Positions 55,096-62,653 of a DNA stretch of 62,653 bases are shown piece by piece. The stretch is taken from the NCBI GenBank assembly GCA_944383915.1, contig CALWRJ010000007.1, forward strand, positions 1 through 62,653, in the 5' to 3' direction. A program made the translations under genes and the position numbers. Source of the stretch: an uncultured Clostridia bacterium. GTDB taxonomy: Bacteria > Bacillota > Clostridia > Christensenellales > UBA1242. Position 1 is the stretch's first letter. Each line of letters opens with the position of its first letter. The notes beneath the pieces were generated by a model. The model was not told where the DNA came from, made no database searches, and saw nothing but the letters and a program-made list of their open reading frames with translations.

Positions 55096-55266
55096 TTAAA
55101 AAGTAATATATTCATTGAAAATTATTTAAACGATAGCAATATTTACTATGTAATACGTAATAAATTATACAACAGCTATTAATAATAAAAACTAGCAAAA
55201 AAATGATGATTTTTTATTAAATAATACAATTTTTTATAAGATAATCAATAAAATTATATTATTTGT

Positions 55267-55295
55267 TTGCTATATTTTATGGTTTATGATATAAT
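55267..55295 (+). promoter_or_regulatory. Promoter of parA-parB
   Basis: TTGCTA (55267-55272), 17 bases, TATAAT (55290-55295); AGGGGGA follows as ribosome site for the ATG at 55317. Confidence 0.75.
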
Positions 55296-55316
55296 GGAAA
55301 ACAAGGGGGAAAAGTT

Positions 55317-56138
55317 ATGACTAAAGTAATAGCATTTGCAAATCAAAAGGGTGGGGTTGGTAAAACGACAACATGTGTAAATCTTGCCACATATTTAGCA
55401 GCCTATGGGAAAAAAGTATTAATTATTGATTTAGACCCGCAAGGTAATGCGACTACCGGTGTTGGTATTGATAAAACAAAAGATATGCAAACGTTTTTTG
55501 ATGTTATAGAAGGTGAGGCTGAATTATCTGAAATTATTCTACCTACCCAAATTCGTAATCTGTTTATTGCTCCAAGTAGTGTAGATTTAGCTGGAGCGGA
55601 AGTAAGTCTAGTTCAAAGAGATGCTCGTGAGAGAGTATTAAAACTGCAACTTGAAAATATAAAAGCTAATTATGATTATATAATGATAGATTGTCCACCT
55701 TCACTCGGTTTAATAACAGTTAATGCTTTGACGGCAACGAACAGTGTAATTATACCGATTCAATGTGAGTTTTATGCTTTGGAAGGATTAAGTCAATTAA
55801 TGAATACGGTAAAACTTATTAAACAATATTACAATCCAGATATTGATATTGAAGGCGTAATACTTACTATGAAGGATAGTCGAAGTAATTTAGTAAATCA
55901 GGTAGCTAAAGAAATAAAACAATTTTTTGGCAAAAAAGTTTACGATACAGTAATACCACGAAATGTAAGACTTGCTGAAGCCCCGAGCCATGGTTTGCCA
56001 ATTTATTTGTATGATAATAAAAGTACCGGTGGGATTGCTTATAATGAGTTGGCGCGTGAATTTTTGAGACGCAATAAAGATAGCGGTGCGCTTATGGATA
56101 AAAGAAAACTTTATAAGGGAGATTTAGATAATGAGTAA
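55317..56138 (+). CDS. parA: Chromosome partitioning ATPase ParA (Soj)
   Basis: Deviant Walker ATPase that binds nucleoid DNA as an ATP dimer and, with ParB, moves the origin; in B. subtilis Soj also controls DnaA. 273 residues, the short chromosomal form without an N-terminal HTH. Deviant Walker A KGGVGKTT at 11-18 (preceded by FANQ), switch DLDPQGNAT near 38-46, Walker B MIDCPPSLGL near 122-131, and the DNA-binding basic region near the C-terminus (AREFLRRNKDSG). Overlaps parB by 8 bases. Confidence 0.97.
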   Translation: MTKVIAFANQKGGVGKTTTCVNLATYLAAYGKKVLIIDLDPQGNATTGVGIDKTKDMQTFFDVIEGEAELSEIILPTQIRNLFIAPSSVDLAGAEVSLVQRDARERVLKLQLENIKANYDYIMIDCPPSLGLITVNALTATNSVIIPIQCEFYALEGLSQLMNTVKLIKQYYNPDIDIEGVILTMKDSRSNLVNQVAKEIKQFFGKKVYDTVIPRNVRLAEAPSHGLPIYLYDNKSTGGIAYNELAREFLRRNKDSGALMDKRKLYKGDLDNE

Positions 56139-57213
56139 AGCCTTAGGTAGGGGGTTAAGTTCTTTATTTGCTATCTATGAAGATGAACCTAAAAAAGAAC
56201 AGAAAAAAGAACCTAAAATAGTTGAAAAAACTATTAAAACAGATCAAAAACCAGAGGAATTAGTAGATCAAAAACTAAAAAATGATATTTTGGCCAACGC
56301 TGACAATCTATTAGAAAAATATAAAAACAAAAAAACTGAAACTATTGAACCTGAAAACGCGTCTTTTCTTAAAGAAAAAGAACAATTAGAACAAAAAATT
56401 AAAACAGTTAGTCAGGAAATGTTTCCTAATTCAAGCACAGCTCGACAAATACCTTTAAATAGATTAACACCGAATACAGATCAGCCTAGGAAAACTTTTG
56501 ATCAAGAAGCTTTAAAAGAGTTAGCTCAATCAATAAAAGAACATGGTGTGATTCAACCAATAATAGCAGTACCGCGCGGTGAAAATTATGTTATAATAGC
56601 AGGTGAGCGCAGGTACCGCGCTAGCAAATTGGCAGGCTTAAAGACAGTTCCTGTTATTGTTCGAGACTATACAGAACAAGAAATGCGTGAAATAGCGCTT
56701 ATAGAAAATTTGCAACGCGAGGATTTGAACCCAATCGAAACAGCAATTGCTATTAAACAATTGATAGATTTATATGGTTTCACACAAGAGGAAATTGCAC
56801 AAAAATTAGGTAAAAGTAGGCCTGTAATAGCAAATATTTTAAGGTTACTTACACTCGAACCAGAAGTTTTAACACTGGTTGAAAAAGGGAAATTGCAACC
56901 TGGTATTGCTCGTGCAATTATAACACTTCCAAGAGATGAACAAATAAGTATGGCAAAAAAGGCAAGCGATGGGAAAATGACTGCTCGAGATGTTGAGCAG
57001 GCTGTACAAGAAATTTTGCGACCTGAAACTGTAAAAATGAAAAAACAGAATACCTTAAGCCTTGAGTTAATCTCTATGCGTGATGATATGCAAAAAATAT
57101 TCGGCACAAAAGTTACAATTTTAGGAAATAACAAAAAAGGTCGTATCTATTTTGATTATTACAATCAAGATGATTTAGATAGAATTTATACTTTAGTTAA
57201 TAAATTGAAGTAA
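56131..57213 (+). CDS. parB: Chromosome partitioning protein ParB (Spo0J)
   Basis: CTP-dependent sliding clamp that loads at parS and spreads to organise the origin. 360 residues, longer than Spo0J because of a charged extension (about residues 20-100) between the ParA-activating N-terminus (SKALGRGLSSLFA) and the core. The core has the CTP-binding region TDQPRKTFDQEALKELAQSI with GERRYRA, the parS-binding HTH (FTQEEIAQKLGKSRPVIANIL), and the C-terminal dimerisation domain. Four parS sites lie 1.3-1.9 kb upstream. Coupled to parA by overlapping start. Confidence 0.96.
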   Translation: MSKALGRGLSSLFAIYEDEPKKEQKKEPKIVEKTIKTDQKPEELVDQKLKNDILANADNLLEKYKNKKTETIEPENASFLKEKEQLEQKIKTVSQEMFPNSSTARQIPLNRLTPNTDQPRKTFDQEALKELAQSIKEHGVIQPIIAVPRGENYVIIAGERRYRASKLAGLKTVPVIVRDYTEQEMREIALIENLQREDLNPIETAIAIKQLIDLYGFTQEEIAQKLGKSRPVIANILRLLTLEPEVLTLVEKGKLQPGIARAIITLPRDEQISMAKKASDGKMTARDVEQAVQEILRPETVKMKKQNTLSLELISMRDDMQKIFGTKVTILGNNKKGRIYFDYYNQDDLDRIYTLVNKLK

Positions 57214-57437
57214 ATTTATCAAAAATTTGATAAAAATTTCAATTTTTGACCTCATTTAAAATGCGATGAGAGCCGAGATTTTTATTTTAAATGAATAGTA
57301 ACTCATTCAAAAACGGACTAAAAATCGCTTCAATTTGTGATTTTTTTGCCAAAAATACTATAAAAACCATTAATTTAAATAAATTTTTGATGATAATTAT
57401 AAAAAGTTTAAACTAAAAAATATTATAAGGAGCGAAA
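57214..57437. other. parB-yidC spacer with inverted repeat
   Basis: Contains ATTTAAAAT (57254) and ATTTTAAAT (57284) as a spaced inverted repeat around GCGATGAGAGCCGAGA. No U-run follows, so it is not a clear terminator. AAGGAGCG precedes yidC. Confidence 0.35.
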
Positions 57438-58652
57438 ATGTTAGCTAGTTGGACAACAGACATGTGGTCGCCAATTATAAATCTATTTAGCTTTATACCG
57501 AGCTATGGATTTATGATTATAGTTTTCACAATATGTCTAAAATTAATATTAAGCCCGCTTGACTTTTGGCAAAAGAAAGTTAGCCGTGCAAGCATGCTTA
57601 AGCAACAAAAATTACAACCAGAAATTGCGAAACTACAAAAGAGATATGGTAACAATAAACAATTGTTAAATCAAAAAACAATGGAATTGTATAAGCGTGA
57701 AAATTATAATGTTGTAGGCTCATGTCTAAGTATGCTACTTAACTTAGCGATCACATTGTTTATATTTATTACATTATTTACTGGCTTAATAGGAATTTCG
57801 CAAGACAAAACATATAACCAATATTTACAGATCGAATCAGCTTATTACGAAACATTTAATACACAATTTAGAAATGAATATAATTTAAGCGCACAAGAAA
57901 ACAATGCAGATATAACACAAAAATTAAACGAATTAATTAGCGCTAATATTGAAACAGCGCGCCAGGAATTGATAGCTTCCGGAGTAACCGAACCAACTCA
58001 AGAACAAATTGAAACACACGCTCGTGAACTAGCATTTGCCGATGAGAATCTTGCGCTTATTATAAGTAATTCTCAAGATTCAGCGCTTGAAAGATATGAG
58101 GAAATAAAAGATTCGTGGCTGTGGGTTGATAATATTTGGCGACCAGATACATATGTTGCAGGTTTCCCAGATTTCGAAGCGTTTAGAAATATGTCTAATT
58201 TACAAAGTCGCCATGATGAAAATTCCGATCGTTATAATGAAATAGAGCAAAATTTTAATATAATTACTTCAAAAATACAAGATGCGTATCCAAGCTGGAA
58301 TGGTTACTTTATATTAGTTGTACTTGCTGGTGCTGTAACATTCTTATCCTTTATGGTTACTGAAATGACAACAAGCAAAAAGAAAAAAGATAAAAAAGAA
58401 GTTATCCAGCAAAATATGCAACAAAAACAAACTAATCAAGCTGCTAGCGCTGGTAAAATTTTAAAATTTGTTATGCCAATAATTATGATTATATTTACTA
58501 TTTCATACTCAGCCGCTTTTGCGCTTTATATCGTTATGAACTCGCTTATGAGTTTGATAATTTCTTTAATTTCACTTAAAATAATAGAAAAATTAGAAAA
58601 AAATAAAGAAAATAAAGAAAAAGAAACAAAAAAAGTCTCTTATAGCAGATAA
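57438..58652 (+). CDS. yidC: Membrane insertase YidC/Oxa1 with a large extracytoplasmic insertion
   Basis: Inserts and folds membrane proteins with or without SecYEG. The first core helix (GFMIIVFTICLKLILSPLDFW) is followed by the cytoplasmic hairpin (QQKLQPEIAKLQKRYGNNKQ). The second core helix contains GSCLSMLLNLAITLFIFIT. Then, instead of the usual short loop, about 160 hydrophilic residues (roughly 125-285, rich in Gln/Glu/Asn) precede the helix WNGYFILVVLAGAVTFLSFMV and the final helix pair (KFVMPIIMIIFTISYSAAFAL, IVMNSLMSLIISLISL). The basic tail suits ribosome contact. No lipobox signal peptide is visible at the N-terminus. 404 residues against about 260 in B. subtilis. Confidence 0.9.
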   Translation: MLASWTTDMWSPIINLFSFIPSYGFMIIVFTICLKLILSPLDFWQKKVSRASMLKQQKLQPEIAKLQKRYGNNKQLLNQKTMELYKRENYNVVGSCLSMLLNLAITLFIFITLFTGLIGISQDKTYNQYLQIESAYYETFNTQFRNEYNLSAQENNADITQKLNELISANIETARQELIASGVTEPTQEQIETHARELAFADENLALIISNSQDSALERYEEIKDSWLWVDNIWRPDTYVAGFPDFEAFRNMSNLQSRHDENSDRYNEIEQNFNIITSKIQDAYPSWNGYFILVVLAGAVTFLSFMVTEMTTSKKKKDKKEVIQQNMQQKQTNQAASAGKILKFVMPIIMIIFTISYSAAFALYIVMNSLMSLIISLISLKIIEKLEKNKENKEKETKKVSYSR

Positions 58653-58653
58653 A

Positions 58654-58680
58654 AACAACTTTTTTAAGTTGTTTTTTTAT
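58654..58680 (+). terminator. Terminator of yidC
   Basis: AACAACTT-tttt-AAGTTGTT stem then TTTTTATTTATTT, right after the stop. Confidence 0.85.
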
Positions 58681-58708
58681 TTATTTATCTAAAAAACATA
58701 TTTAAAAA

Positions 58709-58731
58709 GTACTATGCAAGAGTACTATGCA
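58709..58731. repeat. Two direct copies of AGTACTATGCA
   Basis: AGTACTATGCA at 58709-58719 and 58721-58731, offset 12 bases, in the convergent yidC/yidD gap. Confidence 0.7.
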
Positions 58732-58805
58732 TTGTTTTAATATAAAACTATTTTTATAAACCAAAAATATTATTTTACTACTATTAAATATTAAATTATA
58801 AATAA

Positions 58806-58834
58806 AAAAGCACCGCTTATAATGGTGTTTTAAA
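58806..58834 (-). terminator. Terminator of rpmH-rnpA-yidD
   Basis: AAAACACC / GGTGCTTTT stem on the minus strand with a T-run, just past the yidD stop. Confidence 0.7.
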
Positions 58835-58838
58835 ATTA

Positions 58839-59114
58839 TTATATTAAGTATTTAATATTAGTTTTTAAATTGTCAGGAACAGGGTCAAGTCCGCCTTTTA
58901 CACTAGGACGACAGCGAAAAATTCTTTTTACTCCCAAAATTCCACCTTTTATTAGACCAAACCGTTGAATAGCAATTATCGTATATGTTGAGCAAGTCGG
59001 TTCATATATACAGCAATCAGGTAAAACTAAACTCAGGGTATACTTATAACAATAAATTAAACCAATACATATATATTTAAATGGTGCAAATAAAATAGAA
59101 GTAAATTTATTCAT
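58839..59114 (-). CDS. yidD: Membrane protein insertion efficiency factor YidD
   Basis: Small membrane-associated protein that assists YidC. 91 residues with the conserved Cys/Pro pattern CCIYEPTCSTYTIIAI, GGILGVKRIFRCRPSVKGGLDPVP. The N-terminal amphipathic helix (FAPFKYICIGLIYCYKYTLS) is present. Overlaps rnpA by 8 bases, as usual. Normally followed by yidC on the same strand; here yidC is on the opposite strand, converging on it. Confidence 0.95.
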   Translation of the reverse strand: MNKFTSILFAPFKYICIGLIYCYKYTLSLVLPDCCIYEPTCSTYTIIAIQRFGLIKGGILGVKRIFRCRPSVKGGLDPVPDNLKTNIKYLI

Positions 59115-59445
59115 CTAAAATTTTGCCTTTTTTGAATAATTTTTTGATTCGCTCTTGAATATCATTAAAATCTTTATCCACAATCTCAGGCTTTACAGAA
59201 ATAATTAAGCTCTTATATGTGATTTTATTAGTGTATTGCGATAATATTGCACGAAGCCTACGCTTAATTTTATTTCTAACAACGGCATTTCCAACTTTAT
59301 TACTTACGCTTATACCAAATCTTGCGTTTTTGAATCTACTTTTGACATAAAATAAAGTTAAGTCATCACAAAAATAGCGCTCGCCTTTTCTGTAAATATA
59401 AGCAAAATCTTTGCGCTTTTTTAATCTATTTTTATTTTTTAACAT
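59107..59445 (-). CDS. rnpA: Ribonuclease P protein component RnpA
   Basis: Basic protein that partners RNase P RNA in tRNA 5' processing. 112 residues. N-terminal LKNKNRLKKRKDFAYIYRKG, the signature VSNKVGNAVVRNKIKRRLR, and the central beta strands (DLTLFYVKS, ISVKPEI) are all present. Second gene of the rpmH operon; the gap to rpmH carries a palindrome (59474-59497). No RNase P RNA is seen in this window. Confidence 0.96.
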   Translation of the reverse strand: MLKNKNRLKKRKDFAYIYRKGERYFCDDLTLFYVKSRFKNARFGISVSNKVGNAVVRNKIKRRLRAILSQYTNKITYKSLIISVKPEIVDKDFNDIQERIKKLFKKGKILDE

Positions 59446-59473
59446 AAAATTACCCTTTTTTAATTAAAAATAA

Positions 59474-59497
59474 GGTACTATGCATGTGCATAGTACT
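59474..59497. repeat. Palindromic pair of the AGTACTATGCA motif between rpmH and rnpA
   Basis: GGTACTATGCA (59474-59484) and TGCATAGTACT (59487-59497) face each other across 2 bases, forming a hairpin in the operon transcript. Confidence 0.75.
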
Positions 59498-59501
59498 ATA
59501 A

Positions 59502-59639
59502 TTAAGCTCTTACTAATTCTTTGCGACCACGATTGCGGCGGCGTTTTAAAACTTTACGACCACTTGTTGTTTTCATGCGTTGACGAAAACCATGCACTTT
59601 GCTACGCTGGCGTTTTTTAGGTTGATATGTTCTTTTCAT
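59502..59639 (-). CDS. rpmH: Ribosomal protein L34 (RpmH)
   Basis: A 45-codon gene. On the minus strand from the ATG at 59639 it reads [20 protein letters not shown], then [20 protein letters not shown] and ELVRA, a textbook L34. GGAGG lies 6 bases before the ATG. It has a near-consensus promoter and heads the rpmH-rnpA-yidD operon, which normally flanks oriC. Confidence 0.98.
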   Translation of the reverse strand: MKRTYQPKKRQRSKVHGFRQRMKTTSGRKVLKRRRNRGRKELVRA

Positions 59640-59675
59640 TGCTTCCTCCAAAATGTATTAATAATTAGTAAAATT

Positions 59676-59704
59676 AGTATAACAAAAAACGAATCGATTG
59701 TCAA
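59676..59704 (-). promoter_or_regulatory. Strong promoter of rpmH-rnpA-yidD
   Basis: Minus strand TTGACA (59704-59699), 17-base spacer, TATACT (59681-59676). A perfect -35, the best promoter in the window. Confidence 0.9.
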
Positions 59705-59939
59705 GTGTAAAATCGATATTAATAAAAGTTGATTTATCTAACAAGATATATTCCTAATAGCCAGAAAGAGTTTAGAACTAATTGATAATAAAAATTAAAG
59801 CAAATGATTTTGAAATTTTTTAAATTTAGTTTATAATAATATAAAACTAAATTTAATTTAACCGAGCAATAAAAACTATATGAATTCCAACATTCCTTTA
59901 TTAATTTTTTGATTTTAGAAAAATAATAATTATTTTTAA

Positions 59940-61200
59940 AATGCCTTAAATAAAGGGAAAAGTACTTTTTTCAACTTTTAGCAAGAAAATAAGAAAGTCG
60001 TACGTTTTCCACAAAAAACTTGTAGTTTTCCACTGGTTATCCACGAAAAAAATTGGTTTTCCACAAAGATATCCACATAAAAATTTGAATAATAACTTTA
60101 ACGTTTTTGGCTTAAAATAAGGAAAAATACTTATGAAGGTCTTGAAGTTATCCACTTTTCCACAGTGCTTATTAATATTACAGCTTCTTAATAAAAATAA
60201 ATAAAATAATAAATTATTTTTTTATCATTCTAGGATTGCTGGATAAAAGGAAAGTGATGGCTTAAAGTTGTGGGGAAGTTTTGTTTATTAATAGTGTTAT
60301 CCACTTTTCCATAATACTGTGGAAAACTTTTGAATATAATTATAAGGTGTACTAATAACAATGTATCTTTTGTCGAATTTTGTAATAATAGTTTTTGGCT
60401 TAAAATAAAGGAAAACGCGTATTTTATGAACAAATGTTTTGTTCGACATGCACAAAAATAAAAAAAGTTGTGTAACATCGTTGACAAAATTTTTTGCGTA
60501 TGAGATAATTAAAAACGCTCAGGGCAACTGTTGCGAAATTGTTGCTGGCTAGTTTTTGTTATCATAAAAGAGCAAAAAGCCTTTAGTAAAGCCTGATTTA
60601 CGGTTTTTTAAAAGTTTGATTTAAAAAATTTAAGTACTGATTTCTAGGTTTAAAGGTTTGATTGAGATTAAAATTATTCTATTTTTAGAAAATTTTTTAG
60701 TCTGTTTTATTACATAGTTTTTTAGTAAATAATTCCTTACACCTTCTTTGGTAAAAAAGATTGACCGTAGAATCAAGCTATCGCAAATTTTAAAGTGTTA
60801 CTTTTAAAGTTGTTTGATATGGCTGAAAAGTATTCTTGTATAAACCTTTAATAAGGTACGGTTTTGTTTACTGAATTATGTTTAGCATTTTAATGTTGTA
60901 TTTTCATTTTATAAAGAGATTGTAAAATTTGTAGGTAAGTGATAAAAAATCGATACTATCCTGCGTATTTTTGCAACATTATATTTATTTTGTTTCATTT
61001 AGTACACGAGTTTTAGACGACTTTTGATAGATTTGTTTTGCGAAACACAAATAACAAAAATGGTTGCGCTTATTTTAATAGTTTTTTTTTAATGCTGTTT
61101 TGTTTTAAGTAGTTATATGCAATATTTTTTGTTTATAAAAGTTTTCCACTGTGGATAACTTTTTGTGGATAAAAAAGTTGCATAAATTACTTTATAGATT
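59940..61200. other. Candidate oriC: dense DnaA-box cluster
   Basis: DnaA-box-like 9-mers read directly: TTTTCCACA (60005, 60057, 60156), TTTTCCACT (60026, 61142), TTATCCACG (60037), ATATCCACA (60069), TTATCCACT (60148, 60297), TGTGGAAAA (60318), and two perfect inverted boxes TGTGGATAA (61150-61158, 61164-61172). This density next to rpmH is the classic Bacillota origin context. dnaA is not adjacent. Two minus-strand ORFs here are artefacts of low stop density. Confidence 0.75.
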
Positions 61201-61680
61201 TCAGTAATTTTTATGTGCTTAAATTTTTATTATACATTTTATTTGTATTTTTTTTATATAATAAAATAAAGTGAAGTTATTAATTATTTGTTGAATAGTT
61301 GATAACTTTTTATTTTATGTAAATTATCGATAAAAATTATTAATATTTTTTATTTTATTTAACATAACAAATAGTTAGTAAGTATTTAATATTTTTAATT
61401 TTTTTATATCCATATCCTGTGTAAAATTTAATCTCAATAAGTTTTTTTTATTATTAATTTTTTATTATTTTATTATAACTAAAAGTTATAAACTTGTAGA
61501 ATATTTTTCTATTAATTTAAATTATTTTTTTAGAATTTATACATTTTTTGAATAAAAAAAATCACAATATTTTATTAGGATATTATGATTTATTTGAGCA
61601 TTATTTATTATAGTTAAATATTTTTTTAAATACTGTTTTATATTTAAAAATCACCTAAATTAATTATATTTTAATTATTA
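61195..61680. other. Very AT-rich segment beside the DnaA boxes (possible unwinding region)
   Basis: About 480 bases with few G or C, starting right after the two perfect boxes at 61150-61172. The box-then-AT-rich order matches DNA unwinding elements. I do not see a clean DnaA-trio series. Confidence 0.5.
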
Positions 61681-61689
61681 AAAAAGGTA

Positions 61690-61890
61690 ATTGGGATAGA
61701 AGAAGGTGAAGGAGGCTTGTGAAATAGATAAATTTATTAGAAGCAGGATAAGGAATGGAGATATTTTGAAAAATTATGCTCGTTTTTGCTAGTAAAATAA
61801 AGCATTTTACTGGGGCAAAATAAAAACTCGCAGAATCAAAATTGATCCATTCCCCTTATGCGACAAACGGGATACCCGTTTTCGTTATTT
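61690..61890 (+). other. Structured, G-rich intergenic segment (possible RNA)
   Basis: GATAAGGAATGGA (about 61747) can pair with TCCATTCCCCTTAT (61846), enclosing a second stem TTTTGCTAGTAAAA / TTTTACTGGGGCAAAA near 61784-61822. A small hairpin AAACGGG-ata-CCCGTTT at 61865-61881 follows. It precedes the small gene at 61922. No known RNA family recognised. Confidence 0.4.
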
Positions 61891-61921
61891 ATCAAGAATT
61901 TAACAAACAAAAGGAGTGAAA

Positions 61922-62116
61922 ATGAAGAAAATAAAATATGCAAAAAACATACAGAGTATAAATCTTAAAACTAATAAAGAAAGAAAAGGACAAACAAGAT
62001 TTTATCCGTCAGTGACCAAAAGTGTGGGCGAAACTTTAAGCAATTACTTAATTGATTACATTAAAAAAGGTGGAGATATAAATAATCTCACACCAGATAA
62101 TGTTTTTAAGAAATGA
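61922..62116 (+). CDS. Hypothetical protein, 64 aa
   Basis: A short basic protein starting MKKIKYAKNIQSINLKTNKE, with an amphipathic helix VGETLSNYLIDYIKKGGDIN in the second half. AAAGGAG sits 6-7 bases before the ATG at 61922; a GTG two codons earlier overlaps that site. No family recognised. It occupies the side of the box cluster where dnaA would be expected but shares nothing with DnaA. The stop lies 4 bases from the convergent 62120 gene end. Confidence 0.6.
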   Translation: MKKIKYAKNIQSINLKTNKERKGQTRFYPSVTKSVGETLSNYLIDYIKKGGDINNLTPDNVFKK

Positions 62117-62119
62117 ATA

Positions 62120-62647
62120 TTAATTTATTTTATTGATAATTACATAGTGATTATTATTCTCTACTTGATAAAAACATTTTTCATATAAAAATTTGTTTAA
62201 AATAGATTTCCCTAGTGGAGAATTGTCTGAAATAATATTATTGTCGATATTATGATTTGGTAAAATCTCTTCGACATAATCAATTCGTTTCCATGGTTTT
62301 CCAGAAAATATTGGTCTATATTGTGTATTTTGAGTAGTTATCTTTAAGTTTAATATTTCAACATCGTCAATAATAATTTCAATTAGATCATTTATTTTAA
62401 CTTTAGGTAAGTTATGTTTGTTCAATAATAGTTTTTTCAAATTATAGTATTTTTTTATAGCATCTTTTTTATTTCTTATTATATCAGGACTTGATAAAAT
62501 CATATGATATTCTTTATTTTTTCTATCTACAGCATAACAATAATTTTGTTCTATTTTAATTATTTTGTAAACTTCCCCATAAACATTATTTCCTTGAATC
62601 CACACTTTGTAAAATATATTGTTTTTTTCTAACTGACTATTGTTCAT
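62120..62647 (-). CDS. Protein with GreA/GreB C-terminal-like domain, 175 aa
   Basis: The C-terminal part resembles the FKBP-like domain of GreA/GreB: KINDLIEIIIDDVEILNLKI, YVEEILPNHNI, and especially IISDNSPLGKSILNKFLYEK ending in HYVIINKIN, which matches the S-x-x-SPLGKALLGK region. The N-terminal about 90 residues (NIFYKVWIQGNNVYGEVYKI; DAIKKYYNLKKLLLNK) do not look like the GreA coiled coil. It may be an RNA-polymerase-binding protein of the Gre superfamily without transcript-cleavage function; this is tentative. The ATG lies 7 bases from the window edge, so the ribosome site is cut off. Confidence 0.5.
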   Translation of the reverse strand: MNNSQLEKNNIFYKVWIQGNNVYGEVYKIIKIEQNYCYAVDRKNKEYHMILSSPDIIRNKKDAIKKYYNLKKLLLNKHNLPKVKINDLIEIIIDDVEILNLKITTQNTQYRPIFSGKPWKRIDYVEEILPNHNIDNNIISDNSPLGKSILNKFLYEKCFYQVENNNHYVIINKIN

Positions 62648-62653
62648 ATTAAT

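Larger units (their letters stand above)
53898..55266. other. Gene-free parS-bearing region between rsmG and parA
   Basis: About 1.4 kb without credible ORFs, holding four parS-like sites (listed separately) and a cluster of TAYTATGYA-type repeats at 54909-55095. Hand counts on the plus strand: 4 G and 34 C in 53881-54180, but 35 G and 22 C in 54901-55140, so the strand bias changes within it. No TTATCCACA-type box is seen here. A centromere-like region is certain; origin function is open. Confidence 0.75.

Noticed and set aside
59946-60487. Two minus-strand ORFs (69 and 85 codons) inside the DnaA-box cluster
   Set aside because: No ribosome site, overlap with regularly placed DnaA boxes, and low-complexity translation; open frames arise because the box sequences lack stops in these frames.
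61195-61680. DnaA-trio elements next to the perfect boxes
   Set aside because: I could not find a clean run of three or more spaced NAN/TAG-type triplets adjacent to the boxes; DNA is too AT-rich to judge by eye.

Overview
The window reads as a piece of the chromosome of an uncultured, low-GC, strictly anaerobic Bacillota-type bacterium, most likely a gut clostridial lineage. This is inferred from an AT-rich genome, strong AGGAGG-like ribosome binding sites, sigma-A promoters (TTGACA/TATAAT), desulfoferrodoxin, a PPDK-family enzyme, a YdjGHI-like zinc-ribbon/SPFH pair, and very large surface proteins built from InlB-type, GLUG and BspA-like leucine-rich repeats. No species name can be supported from the sequence alone. 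The standard code is used (TGG for Trp, TGA as stop).

Layout. 1-2.5 kb is a small mobile or decayed zone: the 3' end of an unknown gene, an unknown gene, a PcfJ-like gene cut at its 5' end by a degenerate IS200-type element, and tRNA-Ser(CGA). 2.9-24 kb alternates housekeeping genes (ABC-F ATPase, prolyl-tRNA synthetase, a PPDK-like enzyme) with large repeat proteins (728-aa MORN-like, 2211-aa InlB/LRR, 333-aa GLUG) and small membrane or zinc-ribbon proteins. 24.5-32.4 kb is a leftward run: typA, mnmE, membrane proteins, a metallopeptidase, and an overlapping zinc-ribbon/SPFH pair. 32.9-44.2 kb holds argS, an unusual AT-hook/short-chain-dehydrogenase fusion, a 998-aa helical-repeat membrane protein, a small lysine-rich protein, valS and desulfoferrodoxin. 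44.7-49.3 kb is a 1526-aa GLUG/InlB surface protein.

50.1-62 kb is the replication-origin neighbourhood: mnmG-rsmG, a 1.46-kb gene-free stretch with four parS sites, parA-parB, yidC, then the oppositely oriented rpmH-rnpA-yidD operon (rpmH is only 45 codons), and a 2.2-kb gene-free stretch with a dense DnaA-box cluster next to very AT-rich DNA. dnaA, which normally sits beside this cluster, is absent from the window, mnmE lies 23 kb away, and the mnmG-to-yidC block faces opposite to the usual arrangement. My hand tallies of G and C in non-coding DNA show C excess left of 54.2 kb and G excess right of 60.2 kb, so the strand switch lies between these points.

Many intergenic gaps, often between convergent genes, contain a modular AT-rich repeat made of heptamers (GCTAATT, GGAATTA) with a conserved TATACCCAGC core. 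A second short motif, AGTACTATGCA, recurs only around the origin. The strongest candidates for something undescribed are the AT-hook/SDR fusion, the origin-specific AGTACTATGCA family, the heptamer repeat element, and a PPDK-like enzyme lacking its catalytic cysteine.
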